Shown piece by piece: positions 43,306 through 50,714 of a stretch of DNA of 50,714 nucleotides; the first letter of the stretch is position 1; each line of letters starts with the position of its first letter. Both the position numbers and the translations under genes were made by a program. Below the pieces are notes generated by a model. That model did not search any database. It was not told the DNA's origin and saw only the letters and a list, made by a program, of their open reading frames with translations. Source of the stretch: Alphaproteobacteria bacterium (GTDB lineage Bacteria > Pseudomonadota > Alphaproteobacteria > Rhizobiales > JAKIUO01); assembly GCA_024280895.1 (NCBI GenBank), contig JAJRPI010000063.1, positions 1-50,714 of the forward strand, in the 5' to 3' direction.

Positions 43306-44307
43306 CTAGGCCCCTTTGCCGCTTTGCACATCAAACGGGTTGTCCGTACCATCTGGATCGAACCCCATCAATTCCCAGGTCGTCAACATATGAGCTGGCA
43401 ATGGTGCAAGAACCGTGACCGCTCGCTTGGTATCTGGGTGTACAAAACTGAAAGAGCGGGCGTGAAGATGCAATTTTCTTGGCACCTCGCCGCCAGGATG
43501 AGCATCTTTGCCGCCATATTTGCCGTCCCCAACGATGGGAAAATCAATCGCGTTCATATGCACGCGTAGCTGATGGGTGCGCCCGGTGATTGGCGTCAGG
43601 GCGACAAAGGAGAATTTCTGGCCAGCCGATGCCAGCACAGAATATTTGGAGACTGCATATTGCCCCTCCTCTTCTCCATCATAACAAACTTGCATCTTTT
43701 CGCCGGAGCGGCCTTTTTTCTTGGCCAGAGCCAGTTGTATCTCACCGTTCGCAGGGCGCGGCGTGCCCATCACGGCGGCCCAATAGAGTTTAGAAGTGTC
43801 GCGCTGCTTGAAAAGCTTGCCTATCAGCATGGCGGCCGCCCGTGAGCGCGCCAGCATCAAAACACCAGACGTATCACGGTCAAGCCTATGCACCAGCTTG
43901 GGGCGCTCTTCCTCATCATATTTCAGACCTTCCAGCAAGCCATCCACATGGCGCTCTTGATTGGTGCCGCCCTGCACTGAAAGCCCCGCTGGTTTATTGA
44001 TGGCAATGAAATGCTTGTCGCGATAGATCACCAGTGATTGAATAAACTCAATATCACTTTGCGATAGTCGCCTGATGCGCGGTTTTTTATCTGTTGGCTC
44101 ATCTGGCAATGGCGGGATACGCACTTCTTGCCCGGAGATCAGCCGTCGTGACGTTTTCGATCGGCCGCCATCGACGCGCACTTCTCCCTTGCGCAAATAT
44201 TTTTGCAACTGACCTTGCGAGATGTGGGGGAAATGCGAGCGGAACCAGCGATCAAGCCGCATGCCGTCTTCATTTTCAGCAATGCTTTTTTGTGTAACGC
44301 CGCTCAT
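43306..44307 (-). CDS. rluC: RluC-type 23S rRNA pseudouridine synthase
   Basis: A 333-residue synthase: an S4 RNA-binding domain (about 17-64, MRLDRWFRSHFPHIS, GEVRVDGGR) and a catalytic domain with HRLDRDTSG (catalytic D143), plus ITGRTHQLRVHM and the final LHARSF motif. The two-domain layout fits RluC/RluD. ATG 44307 follows GGAAA and is preferred to TTG 44319. The modified rRNA positions cannot be read from the sequence. Confidence 0.9.
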   Translation of the reverse strand: MSGVTQKSIAENEDGMRLDRWFRSHFPHISQGQLQKYLRKGEVRVDGGRSKTSRRLISGQEVRIPPLPDEPTDKKPRIRRLSQSDIEFIQSLVIYRDKHFIAINKPAGLSVQGGTNQERHVDGLLEGLKYDEEERPKLVHRLDRDTSGVLMLARSRAAAMLIGKLFKQRDTSKLYWAAVMGTPRPANGEIQLALAKKKGRSGEKMQVCYDGEEEGQYAVSKYSVLASAGQKFSFVALTPITGRTHQLRVHMNAIDFPIVGDGKYGGKDAHPGGEVPRKLHLHARSFSFVHPDTKRAVTVLAPLPAHMLTTWELMGFDPDGTDNPFDVQSGKGA

Positions 44308-44328
44308 ATCGGTTTCCAATTAATCAGT

Positions 44329-44709
44329 TCAGCCCGAAAAGGAGCGAACAACAGCCATTCCCAGGAACAAGGCGAGAATGGAACATATCACCGAAACGCT
44401 CAAATAGCCCATCGACGCAAAATACTGCTTTTTGTCATAAAGAGCTACTACATCAAGCGCAAAACTTGAAAACGTCGTAAAGCCGCCCAGCACACCGATG
44501 GCCAAAAAGGCTCGCACCTCATTGCTGACGGAATATCGCAGAGCCAACGCCACGATCAAAGCCCCCATCAAAAACGAACCCACAATATTGACAATCAGGG
44601 TGCCCCACGGAAACCCTATGCCAAACAGCCGCGTCGCTGCAACGCCGACCAAATAACGAAAGGAGGAGCCAATCGCTCCCCCCAGTGCCACCATCAATAT
44701 CATCTTCAT
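44329..44709 (-). CDS. crcB: Fluoride channel CrcB (Fluc)
   Basis: A 126-residue four-helix membrane protein. Fluc signatures are all visible: GGAIGSSFRYL, FPWGTLIVNIVGSFLMG and GVLGGFTTFSSFALD with the two phenylalanines that line the pore. ATG 44709 is set by AGGAGCC upstream; the longer frame runs into the neighbouring gene. It exports fluoride as a dual-topology dimer. It is placed between the small membrane protein and rluC. Confidence 0.93.
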   Translation of the reverse strand: MKMILMVALGGAIGSSFRYLVGVAATRLFGIGFPWGTLIVNIVGSFLMGALIVALALRYSVSNEVRAFLAIGVLGGFTTFSSFALDVVALYDKKQYFASMGYLSVSVICSILALFLGMAVVRSFSG

Positions 44710-44722
44710 CTTGACGAGGCTC

Positions 44723-44947
44723 CTAATTCGATTTTGCAAGACCCATACTGACAAGCTTGAGACCAAGTAAAACCCACGGCGTGCCGTGCATCAAAAGGTC
44801 GAAGATATCCACTGGTTTGCTTAAAGTACCTGCAAACAGCATGCGTAATTTCTCGACCACATGTGGCTCAGGCATAAAGGGTGCAAGCCCCAGCGTCAAA
44901 GACATGATGACGAGAAGCGGTAATGGTATGGCGTTCATCCACTGCAT
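44723..44947 (-). CDS. Small membrane protein, unknown
   Basis: A 74-residue protein with hydrophobic stretches at about 5-24 and 50-68 and a conserved-looking middle PHVVEKLRMLFAGTL. AAGGA lies about nine bases upstream of the ATG. It sits between rarA and crcB. Family not recognised with certainty; start, codon pattern and tight spacing (13 bases to crcB) support it being real. Confidence 0.7.
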   Translation of the reverse strand: MQWMNAIPLPLLVIMSLTLGLAPFMPEPHVVEKLRMLFAGTLSKPVDIFDLLMHGTPWVLLGLKLVSMGLAKSN

Positions 44948-44974
44948 GTATTTTTCCTTACTATAAAATCTGTG

Positions 44975-46282
44975 TTACCCGCGCTTTTTGCGAAGACCAT
45001 CCCAGTAGTCAAGTCTTTTTTGTATTTCGCGCTCATAACCACGCGGCACGGGGCGATAATAATTCTGGCGCGCATAGTCATCGGGAAAATAGTCCTGTCC
45101 CGAAAACCCATGCTCGCATGAGTGATCATATTCATAACCCTCGCCATAGCCTTCTTGCTTCATCAGCTTGGTTGGCGCATTGAGTATGATTTTTGGCGGC
45201 GACAAAGACCCCGAGCTTTTCGCAGATGTCATGGCCTCTTTATAGGCGCTATAAACCGCGTTGGATTTGGGCGCCGTGGCCAGATAGACAACGCTTTGCG
45301 CCAATGCCAACTCTCCCTCCGGTGAGCCCAAAAACTGATAGGCCTCTTTCGCGCCATTTGCCTGTATCAATGCCTGGGGGTCGGCCAGACCAATATCCTC
45401 AACAGCCATGCGTACCAGTCGGCGCGCCAGAAACAAGGGGTCTTCACCGCCAGCCAGCATGCGTGCGAACCAGTACAAAGCCGCTTGTGGGTCGGAGCCG
45501 CGAATACTCTTGTGAAGGGCACTAACAAGATTATAGTGACCATCGCTGTTTTTATCATAGACCGGCGCTCGACGCTGCACGAGAGACACCAGCTTTTTCG
45601 TATCAATTTCGCCGCCCTCATCCCCAACGCCGCGCAACACATCTTCGACCAGATTATAGATCGAACGACCGTCCCCATCGGCCATGTTAATAAGAGCCGC
45701 GCGCGCCTCTTTATCAAGTGGCAAAGGAGCACCAAGGTGGGATTCGGCTTTTAGCAACAAGGCTTCAAGCCCGGTTTCATCTATGCGCTTGAAGGTCAAA
45801 ACGCTGGTCCGCGACAAAAGCGCCGGGTTAAGCTCAAAGGAAGGATTTTCGGTGGTCGCTCCCACCAAAACAATGGTGCCATCCTCCAGGTGAGGTAAAA
45901 AGCTGTCCTGTTGGGATTTGTTAAAGCGATGGATCTCGTCGATAAATAACAAGGTGCCTAGCCCGGCCTTACGTCGCCCCATAGCTTCGTCAAACACCGC
46001 CCGTAAATCTTTCACGCCTGAAAAAATAGCTGATATCTGCACAAAATGCAGATCGGTCTCATGAGCAAGCAGTCTGGCAACAGTGGTTTTGCCAGAGCCT
46101 GGCGGTCCCCAGAAAATCGTTGAACCAGGTTTTCGCGTGCGCACCATGGCCCCCAGAAAACCATCGTGACCCAGCAAATGATCCTGCCCGACGACATCAT
46201 CCAGTGTTTGCGGGCGCAAACGATCAGCGAGCGGGCGCGGTGCATCATTCTCCAACCCTGCATTTTCAAAAAGATCACTCAT
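44975..46282 (-). CDS. rarA: Replication-associated recombination ATPase RarA (MgsA)
   Basis: A 435-residue AAA+ clamp-loader-like ATPase. The N-terminal RPLADRLRPQTLDDVVGQDHLLG is typical; Walker A is GPPGSGKTT (59-67), Walker B LLFIDEIHRF (111-120), sensor 1 lies in VGATTENPSF, and the C-terminal tetramerisation part includes GSDPQAALYWFARML and YEYDHSCEHGFSGQDYFP. It acts at stalled forks and in recombination. Usual neighbour of crcB and degP in Rhizobiales. Confidence 0.95.
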   Translation of the reverse strand: MSDLFENAGLENDAPRPLADRLRPQTLDDVVGQDHLLGHDGFLGAMVRTRKPGSTIFWGPPGSGKTTVARLLAHETDLHFVQISAIFSGVKDLRAVFDEAMGRRKAGLGTLLFIDEIHRFNKSQQDSFLPHLEDGTIVLVGATTENPSFELNPALLSRTSVLTFKRIDETGLEALLLKAESHLGAPLPLDKEARAALINMADGDGRSIYNLVEDVLRGVGDEGGEIDTKKLVSLVQRRAPVYDKNSDGHYNLVSALHKSIRGSDPQAALYWFARMLAGGEDPLFLARRLVRMAVEDIGLADPQALIQANGAKEAYQFLGSPEGELALAQSVVYLATAPKSNAVYSAYKEAMTSAKSSGSLSPPKIILNAPTKLMKQEGYGEGYEYDHSCEHGFSGQDYFPDDYARQNYYRPVPRGYEREIQKRLDYWDGLRKKRG

Positions 46283-46337
46283 GGCTATTGCGCACCCATT
46301 TGAAAATACCGCTTTTCCGCCAATTGCCTTGTGGCGC

Positions 46338-47792
46338 CTAGCGTCCCAGACTCATGGACAAAATATTATCGCCCCGTTTAATCGTAAAGCGCCATGACCG
46401 TTGACGACCGCGCAAAGTATCAACCAGATCAGCAACGCTTTCGATTTCTGTACCATTAATCTGCAGCAAGATATCTTTTCGTACTAGCCCGATGCGTTTG
46501 GCAAAGGAACGCCGCCCGAGCGCAACCACGACCACCCCAGACTGATCACTCATGGAGATTTCTTCGGCCAGAGCCGGTGAAAGATTTGCGACCAGCGCAC
46601 CTGAAAAAGGATGTTTGCCCCGCAACCTGGTCTCATTTCTGGCCGGTGTCTCTGGAGCGCGAACAAGGGACACCATTTTATCGAGGTTACGGCCATTACG
46701 CCAGATCTTCAGTTTTGCACGGCCACCAGTTCCCTTGATCGAAAATTGATAGCGAAACGATTTGGCATCGGTTATGGCATGAGTATTGACCGAAAGAATA
46801 ACATCGCCGACCCGCAACCCGGCATCTCTGGCCGGACTTTCGTCACCAAGGCTGTTGATATAAACGCCGGTTGGTTTTGGTAATTGCAGCCCTTCGCTGA
46901 TGGCTGGTGTTACTTTTTTGACATTGCCACCGAACCAGGGTCGTTGCACACTGCGCCCGTTCTTGGCGGAATTGACGACCAGGCTGACCATATTGGAGGG
47001 AATGGCAAAGCCAATACCCAGCGAACCACCCGATTTTGAAAAAATCGCCGTATTAATGCCAATCAAGTCCCCATTCATATCAACAAGCGCCCCCCCCGAA
47101 TTACCAGGATTAATGGCTGCATCTGTTTGAATGAAATATTGCGCATCTCCCCTACCAATACCGGTGCGAGCCAGTGCCGAGACAATACCGCTGGTCACGG
47201 TTTGACCAACACCAAAAGGGTTTCCCATGGCCAGCACCAGATCCCCCACTTCAAGATCATCTGAATTGGCTATATTGAGAAAAGGAAATTTTTCGCCATC
47301 AGCCCGTATTCTGACAACCGCAAGATCAGTTTTCTTGTCTTTCAGGATTATATCAGCCTGATACTCCTTGCGATTGGCCATGGCAATTTTTATTTCATCT
47401 CCGGTCGCCCCTTCAATGACATGATAATTGGTCACCACAATGCCGCTCGCATCGATGATCACGCCAGATCCTAGCGAGCTCTCAATGCGCTCTTTTGGTA
47501 CACCAAAGCTATCGCCGAAAAACCGCCGAAAAAACGGATCGCGAGAAAGGCGACTGCGCCTTCTCGAACGTTTGGTACGCACTCGAACATAAACATTGAC
47601 GACAGCAGGCAGCGCCTGTTTGACAACGGGCGCATAGGAATATTTGATAGCCGCCTGGCTGGTTGGCAGCCCCCACCCCTTGGCATTGCTCGAACGAGGT
47701 TCTATGACATGGGACAACAAAACGAAGGTGCAAATGGCGCCAATCACAAGGCTCGCTTTAAACACTTTTCTAAAGGATGGAATTTTTATCAT
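46338..47792 (-). CDS. DegP/HtrA-like periplasmic serine protease
   Basis: A 484-residue HtrA protein. A signal anchor (about 9-28) precedes a trypsin-like domain with triad H124 (NYHVIEG), D156 (KTDLAVV) and S232 (NPGNSGGAL), followed by two PDZ domains (about 290-375 and 400-480; VGDVILSVN, RKDILLQING). A basic stretch RTKRSRRRSRLSRD precedes the protease domain. AAGGAAAC lies upstream of the ATG. It acts in periplasmic protein quality control. Which Deg type it is cannot be settled by eye. Confidence 0.93.
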   Translation of the reverse strand: MIKIPSFRKVFKASLVIGAICTFVLLSHVIEPRSSNAKGWGLPTSQAAIKYSYAPVVKQALPAVVNVYVRVRTKRSRRRSRLSRDPFFRRFFGDSFGVPKERIESSLGSGVIIDASGIVVTNYHVIEGATGDEIKIAMANRKEYQADIILKDKKTDLAVVRIRADGEKFPFLNIANSDDLEVGDLVLAMGNPFGVGQTVTSGIVSALARTGIGRGDAQYFIQTDAAINPGNSGGALVDMNGDLIGINTAIFSKSGGSLGIGFAIPSNMVSLVVNSAKNGRSVQRPWFGGNVKKVTPAISEGLQLPKPTGVYINSLGDESPARDAGLRVGDVILSVNTHAITDAKSFRYQFSIKGTGGRAKLKIWRNGRNLDKMVSLVRAPETPARNETRLRGKHPFSGALVANLSPALAEEISMSDQSGVVVVALGRRSFAKRIGLVRKDILLQINGTEIESVADLVDTLRGRQRSWRFTIKRGDNILSMSLGR

Positions 47793-47941
47793 TTGTTTCC
47801 TTGATTATCTCTCGCGTGACACAGAATTGACTTTAGCAAATCCCATTTTACCAAGGCGATATCATGATGCCACCCATCAAAATATCCATATTGGCCTGAT
47901 GGTTGGAACATAGACCTCTAAATCAAGCGCTTCAAACAAAT

Positions 47942-47969
47942 AAAAAAGCGGCCCAATGAGCCGCTTTTT
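47942..47969 (-). terminator. Rho-independent terminator below rplQ
   Basis: AAAAAGCGGC (ending 47952) pairs with GCCGCTTTTT (47960-47969) around a seven-base loop. On the minus strand it follows the rplQ stop by about 50 bases and ends in a U-tract; being symmetric, it could work in both directions. It closes the ribosomal protein/rpoA operon. Confidence 0.85.
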
Positions 47970-48020
47970 CATATTTGGAATTCTACAGATCAATTGAGAA
48001 CTTGCGTTCACTGCTTAACT

Positions 48021-48458
48021 TTAAGCGGCTGCAACAGCCTCGCCACCTTCTTCGCCTTGCTGGCTCATATCTGGTCCGCTATCCTGGCCCTTGGCCGAAA
48101 CATCACGATCAACAAGCTCAATGACAGCACGAGGGGCATTATCGCCAAAGCGATATCCAGCTCTCATGACGCGAGCATATCCACCAGACCGATCCTTGTA
48201 ACGTTCACCAAGGACGTCAAAAAGCTTTGTGACCATGGCATCATCACGAAGACGGGCAAAAGCCTGACGTCGAGCATGCATATCACCACGTTTGCCAAGG
48301 GTGATAAGGCGATCAATGATCCGCTTCATTTCTTTGGCTTTGGGCAAGGTCGTCATGATCTGCTCATGCTTGATCAGCGCTGCAGCCATATTGGCAAACA
48401 TCGCCTTACGATGACTTGCAGTCATATTGAGCTTACGCCCTTTTTTGCGGTGACGCAC
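48021..48458 (-). CDS. rplQ: 50S ribosomal protein L17
   Basis: A 145-residue L17. [10 protein letters not shown] and [16 protein letters not shown] are its standard N-terminal segments, and [24 protein letters not shown] follows. The alphaproteobacterial C-terminal tail is acidic and alanine/glycine rich. It is the last gene of the operon, 61 bases after rpoA, with a terminator downstream. Confidence 0.97.
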   Translation of the reverse strand: MRHRKKGRKLNMTASHRKAMFANMAAALIKHEQIMTTLPKAKEMKRIIDRLITLGKRGDMHARRQAFARLRDDAMVTKLFDVLGERYKDRSGGYARVMRAGYRFGDNAPRAVIELVDRDVSAKGQDSGPDMSQQGEEGGEAVAAA

Positions 48459-48519
48459 AACGTCTCTCCTTTAAATCAGATGCGAAAATCTCATATGTCG
48501 CATCGTCTCGTTATTTTGT

Positions 48520-49536
48520 TCAATATTGATCTTCGTATCGTTTGGCCAGTTCTTCGATATTTTCTGGCGGCCAATTAGGAACTTCCATTCCAAGATGCAG
48601 ACCCATCGTGGCCAGCACCTGTTTGATTTCATTCAGTGACTTGCGCCCAAAGTTAGGTGTGCGCAGCATCGCTGTTTCGCTTTTTTGAATAAGATCGCCG
48701 ATATAGACGATATTATCGTTTTTAAGACAGTTCGCGGAACGAACAGAAAGTTCCAGCTCATCAACCTTTTTCAGCAAGGCCGCATTAAACGCCAATTCTG
48801 GTTCTTTTGCTTCTTCGGCAATCACTTCTGGTTCTTCGAAATTAACGAAGATGGTCAGCTGATCCTGCAAGATACGAGCGGCAAAGGCGATCGCATTTTC
48901 AGGCGTGATCGAACCGTCTGTTTCCACGTGCATGGTCAGTTTGTCATAATCAAGCACCTGACCTTCACGGGTATTTTCAACGTGATAGGATACCTGCTTG
49001 ACCGGGCTGTACAAACTATCGACTGGAATCAAACCAATCGGCGCATCCTCAGGCCGGTTGTGTTCAGCAGCCTGATAGCCTTTACCAGTATCAGCCGTAA
49101 ATTCCATGTGCAGAACGGTATCTTCATCAAGTGTACAAATAACCTGTTCCGGGTTTAACACTTCAACATCAGATCCGGTTTCAATATCACCAGCGGTGAC
49201 AACGCCTTGACCTTCTTTATGAAGGATCATGCGCTTTGTACCCTCTGAATGGATACGAAGAGCAATGCCCTTAATGTTAAGAACGATATTCGTCACATCC
49301 TCACGAACGCCCGAAATCGAAGAAATCTCGTGCAGCACGCCATCAATATGGACTGATGTAATGGCTGACCCTTGCAACGATGAAAGCAGCACACGACGCA
49401 AGGCATTGCCAAGCGTTGTACCAAATCCACGTTCCAATGGTTCAGCTACAATCGTCGCCAAACGGTTGATATCGCCTTTTGAGATAACTTCAAGCTTGGT
49501 AGGCTTGATCAGCTCCTGCCAGTTATTCTGGATCAC
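48520..49536 (-). CDS. rpoA: RNA polymerase alpha subunit
   Basis: A 338-residue alpha subunit: N-terminal assembly domain ([22 protein letters not shown]) and C-terminal domain for promoter UP elements and activators ([40 protein letters not shown]). I choose GTG 49536 as start, giving [12 protein letters not shown], the usual Rhizobiales beginning, with GAAGG eight bases upstream; ATG 49542 would sit too close to that site. Confidence 0.95.
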   Translation of the reverse strand: MIQNNWQELIKPTKLEVISKGDINRLATIVAEPLERGFGTTLGNALRRVLLSSLQGSAITSVHIDGVLHEISSISGVREDVTNIVLNIKGIALRIHSEGTKRMILHKEGQGVVTAGDIETGSDVEVLNPEQVICTLDEDTVLHMEFTADTGKGYQAAEHNRPEDAPIGLIPVDSLYSPVKQVSYHVENTREGQVLDYDKLTMHVETDGSITPENAIAFAARILQDQLTIFVNFEEPEVIAEEAKEPELAFNAALLKKVDELELSVRSANCLKNDNIVYIGDLIQKSETAMLRTPNFGRKSLNEIKQVLATMGLHLGMEVPNWPPENIEELAKRYEDQY

Positions 49537-49636
49537 CTGCATCACCTTCTAATTCACTAGTCCCGCCAAAACAATTCACAGAACAATCCGGGGCTCGGGG
49601 GGCCGGAGGTTCTGTTTGCAGAAAAATGGTCGCTTG

Positions 49637-50026
49637 TTATACGCGCCGTCTCTTGCGTGGGCGACAGCCATTATGAGGAATGGGTGTAACATCACGGATA
49701 GAGGTGATCTGGAAACCAGCGGCCTGTAGGGCACGCAGCGCTGATTCACGTCCAGATCCTGGACCTTTGACTTCAACTTCCAGATTACGCATGCCATGTT
49801 CCTGGGCTTTTTTACCGGCATCCTCAGCAGCCATCTGCGCGGCATAAGGTGTGGATTTGCGTGATCCTTTAAAACCCATGGTTCCCGCAGTTGACCAGGC
49901 AATTGTATTGCCGTGAGCATCTGTGATTGTGATCATGGTGTTATTAAATGTGGCACATACATGTGCGACACCGGTGCTGATATTTTTTCGCTCGCGTTTT
50001 TTAACGCGGGTTTTTTCCTTGGCCAT
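49637..50026 (-). CDS. rpsK: 30S ribosomal protein S11
   Basis: A 129-residue S11 with [16 protein letters not shown] near the N-terminus, [14 protein letters not shown], and the C-terminal [18 protein letters not shown]. It binds the 16S rRNA platform. About 100 bases separate it from rpoA and 67 bases from rpsM; same operon. Confidence 0.97.
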   Translation of the reverse strand: MAKEKTRVKKRERKNISTGVAHVCATFNNTMITITDAHGNTIAWSTAGTMGFKGSRKSTPYAAQMAAEDAGKKAQEHGMRNLEVEVKGPGSGRESALRALQAAGFQITSIRDVTPIPHNGCRPRKRRRV

Positions 50027-50093
50027 TTTCTAATTCCGTCCAATTTATGCTCGCCAGCGATACCATCACCAAACGAGCCAAAGGTAATAAGGG

Positions 50094-50462
50094 CTATTTT
50101 TTCTTGCCGGCAATCGCTTTGGCTGGGCCTTTACGAGTGCGCGCATTGGTATGGGTCCGCTGACCGTTGACGGGCAATCCACGACGATGACGGATACCGC
50201 GATAACAACCAAGATCCATCAAACGCTTGATGTTCATGGCAACGGTGCGTCGAAGATCACCTTCTACCATATAGTCAGCATCAATTACTTCACGGATCTG
50301 AATGACTTCGGCGTCAGTTAACTCATTCACACGCCGTTCGGCGGGAATCTTAACCTTCGCGCAGATGTCTTTGGCAAATCTGTCGCCGATCCCGTGGATA
50401 TACTGCAGTGCAATTAGCACCCGCTTGTTGGTCGGGATATTCACCCCAGCTATACGAGCCAC
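50094..50462 (-). CDS. rpsM: 30S ribosomal protein S13
   Basis: A 122-residue S13. [15 protein letters not shown] opens the protein, [10 protein letters not shown] is the helix-hairpin element, and [18 protein letters not shown] is the conserved RNA-binding C-terminal segment. GGAGAACAAGG lies just upstream. It is the first gene of this operon segment in the window. Confidence 0.97.
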   Translation of the reverse strand: MARIAGVNIPTNKRVLIALQYIHGIGDRFAKDICAKVKIPAERRVNELTDAEVIQIREVIDADYMVEGDLRRTVAMNIKRLMDLGCYRGIRHRRGLPVNGQRTHTNARTRKGPAKAIAGKKK

Positions 50463-50597
50463 CTTGTTCTCCTGTCATGTTCCGCATGGTTCCCTTGAGA
50501 AACGCATCGCTGAAACGGTCAAATATCTTATGCAATCGCATATTATCGCGGTTTCAAAGTACTTCTTTGAGCGTTCGACAATATATAAAACACACGA

Positions 50598-50629
50598 CCG
50601 GCCATCGGTATCATCTTACCGTTGGCCGG
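50598..50629 (-). terminator. Strong hairpin upstream of rpsM
   Basis: Thirteen-base arms CCGGCCATCGGTA (50598-50610) and TACCGTTGGCCGG (50617-50629), one mismatch, six-base loop. On the minus strand the bases after it are T-rich but broken (TGTGTTTTATAT). It could terminate the preceding gene, often adk in related genomes and not in this window, or shape the leader of the rpsM message. Confidence 0.5.
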
Positions 50630-50714
50630 ATGTGCATTAATTTTCGAGAATTAAGCGCCTATTTAGCCGAAATTGCCTTTAGACGTCAACTCTTTTGCTC
50701 TATCAAACTGTAAA

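Overview
The window looks like chromosomal DNA of an alphaproteobacterium, most likely of the Hyphomicrobiales (Rhizobiales) type, with moderate G+C. The basis is gene content and order: rpsM-rpsK-rpoA-rplQ followed by a DegP-type protease, rarA, crcB, an RluC-type synthase, a HAD phosphatase and an ATP12 chaperone; a suf operon led by an Rrf2/IscR-type regulator; and PrtD/HlyD-type type I secretion. No species can be named from sequence reading alone.

Layout. 1-2220: tRNA-Leu(UAG), a possible small membrane protein, a cysteine synthase and tRNA-Asn(GUU). 2454-10030: a surface-polysaccharide sugar locus. A minus-strand operon (rfbF, rfbG, C-methyltransferase-like, RfbC-like epimerase) should make a CDP-linked 6-deoxy, probably branched sugar. 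A divergent plus-strand set (SDR epimerase, CmcI-type protein, second zinc-finger methyltransferase, GT2 glycosyltransferase) would modify and transfer it. The glycosyltransferase carries a one-base frameshift at an A-run.

10233-25676: the most unusual module. A ~2616-residue animal-type haem peroxidase with RTX calcium-binding repeats is followed on the same strand by a PrtD-type ABC transporter, a second RTX protein with an N-terminal membrane helix, and a HlyD-type adaptor. An OmpR-type response regulator and a histidine kinase diverge from the peroxidase. This looks like a self-contained, possibly two-component-controlled system for secreting a giant extracellular peroxidase, related in architecture to the Mn(II)-oxidising peroxidases (MopA) described in Aurantimonas and Erythrobacter.

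25693-31034: a DUF502 membrane protein; an operon of unknown function (GbsR-type regulator, small membrane protein, SDR-DoxX fusion, DUF2269, DUF4166) bracketed by two near-identical palindromes; and an ICMT-like membrane methyltransferase. 31407-31493: tRNA-Leu(UAA).

31560-41913: OsmC-like protein and AmpD amidase, then the suf Fe-S assembly operon (iscR-like, iscS-like desulfurase, sufB, two small membrane proteins, sufC, sufD, sufS, sufT, sufA) with intergenic palindromes, a candidate iron-responsive operator upstream, and a divergent alpha/beta hydrolase.

41915-50462: ATP12 chaperone, HAD phosphatase, RluC-type synthase, CrcB, a small membrane protein, RarA, DegP-like protease, then rplQ, rpoA, rpsK and rpsM, closed by a clear terminator below rplQ.
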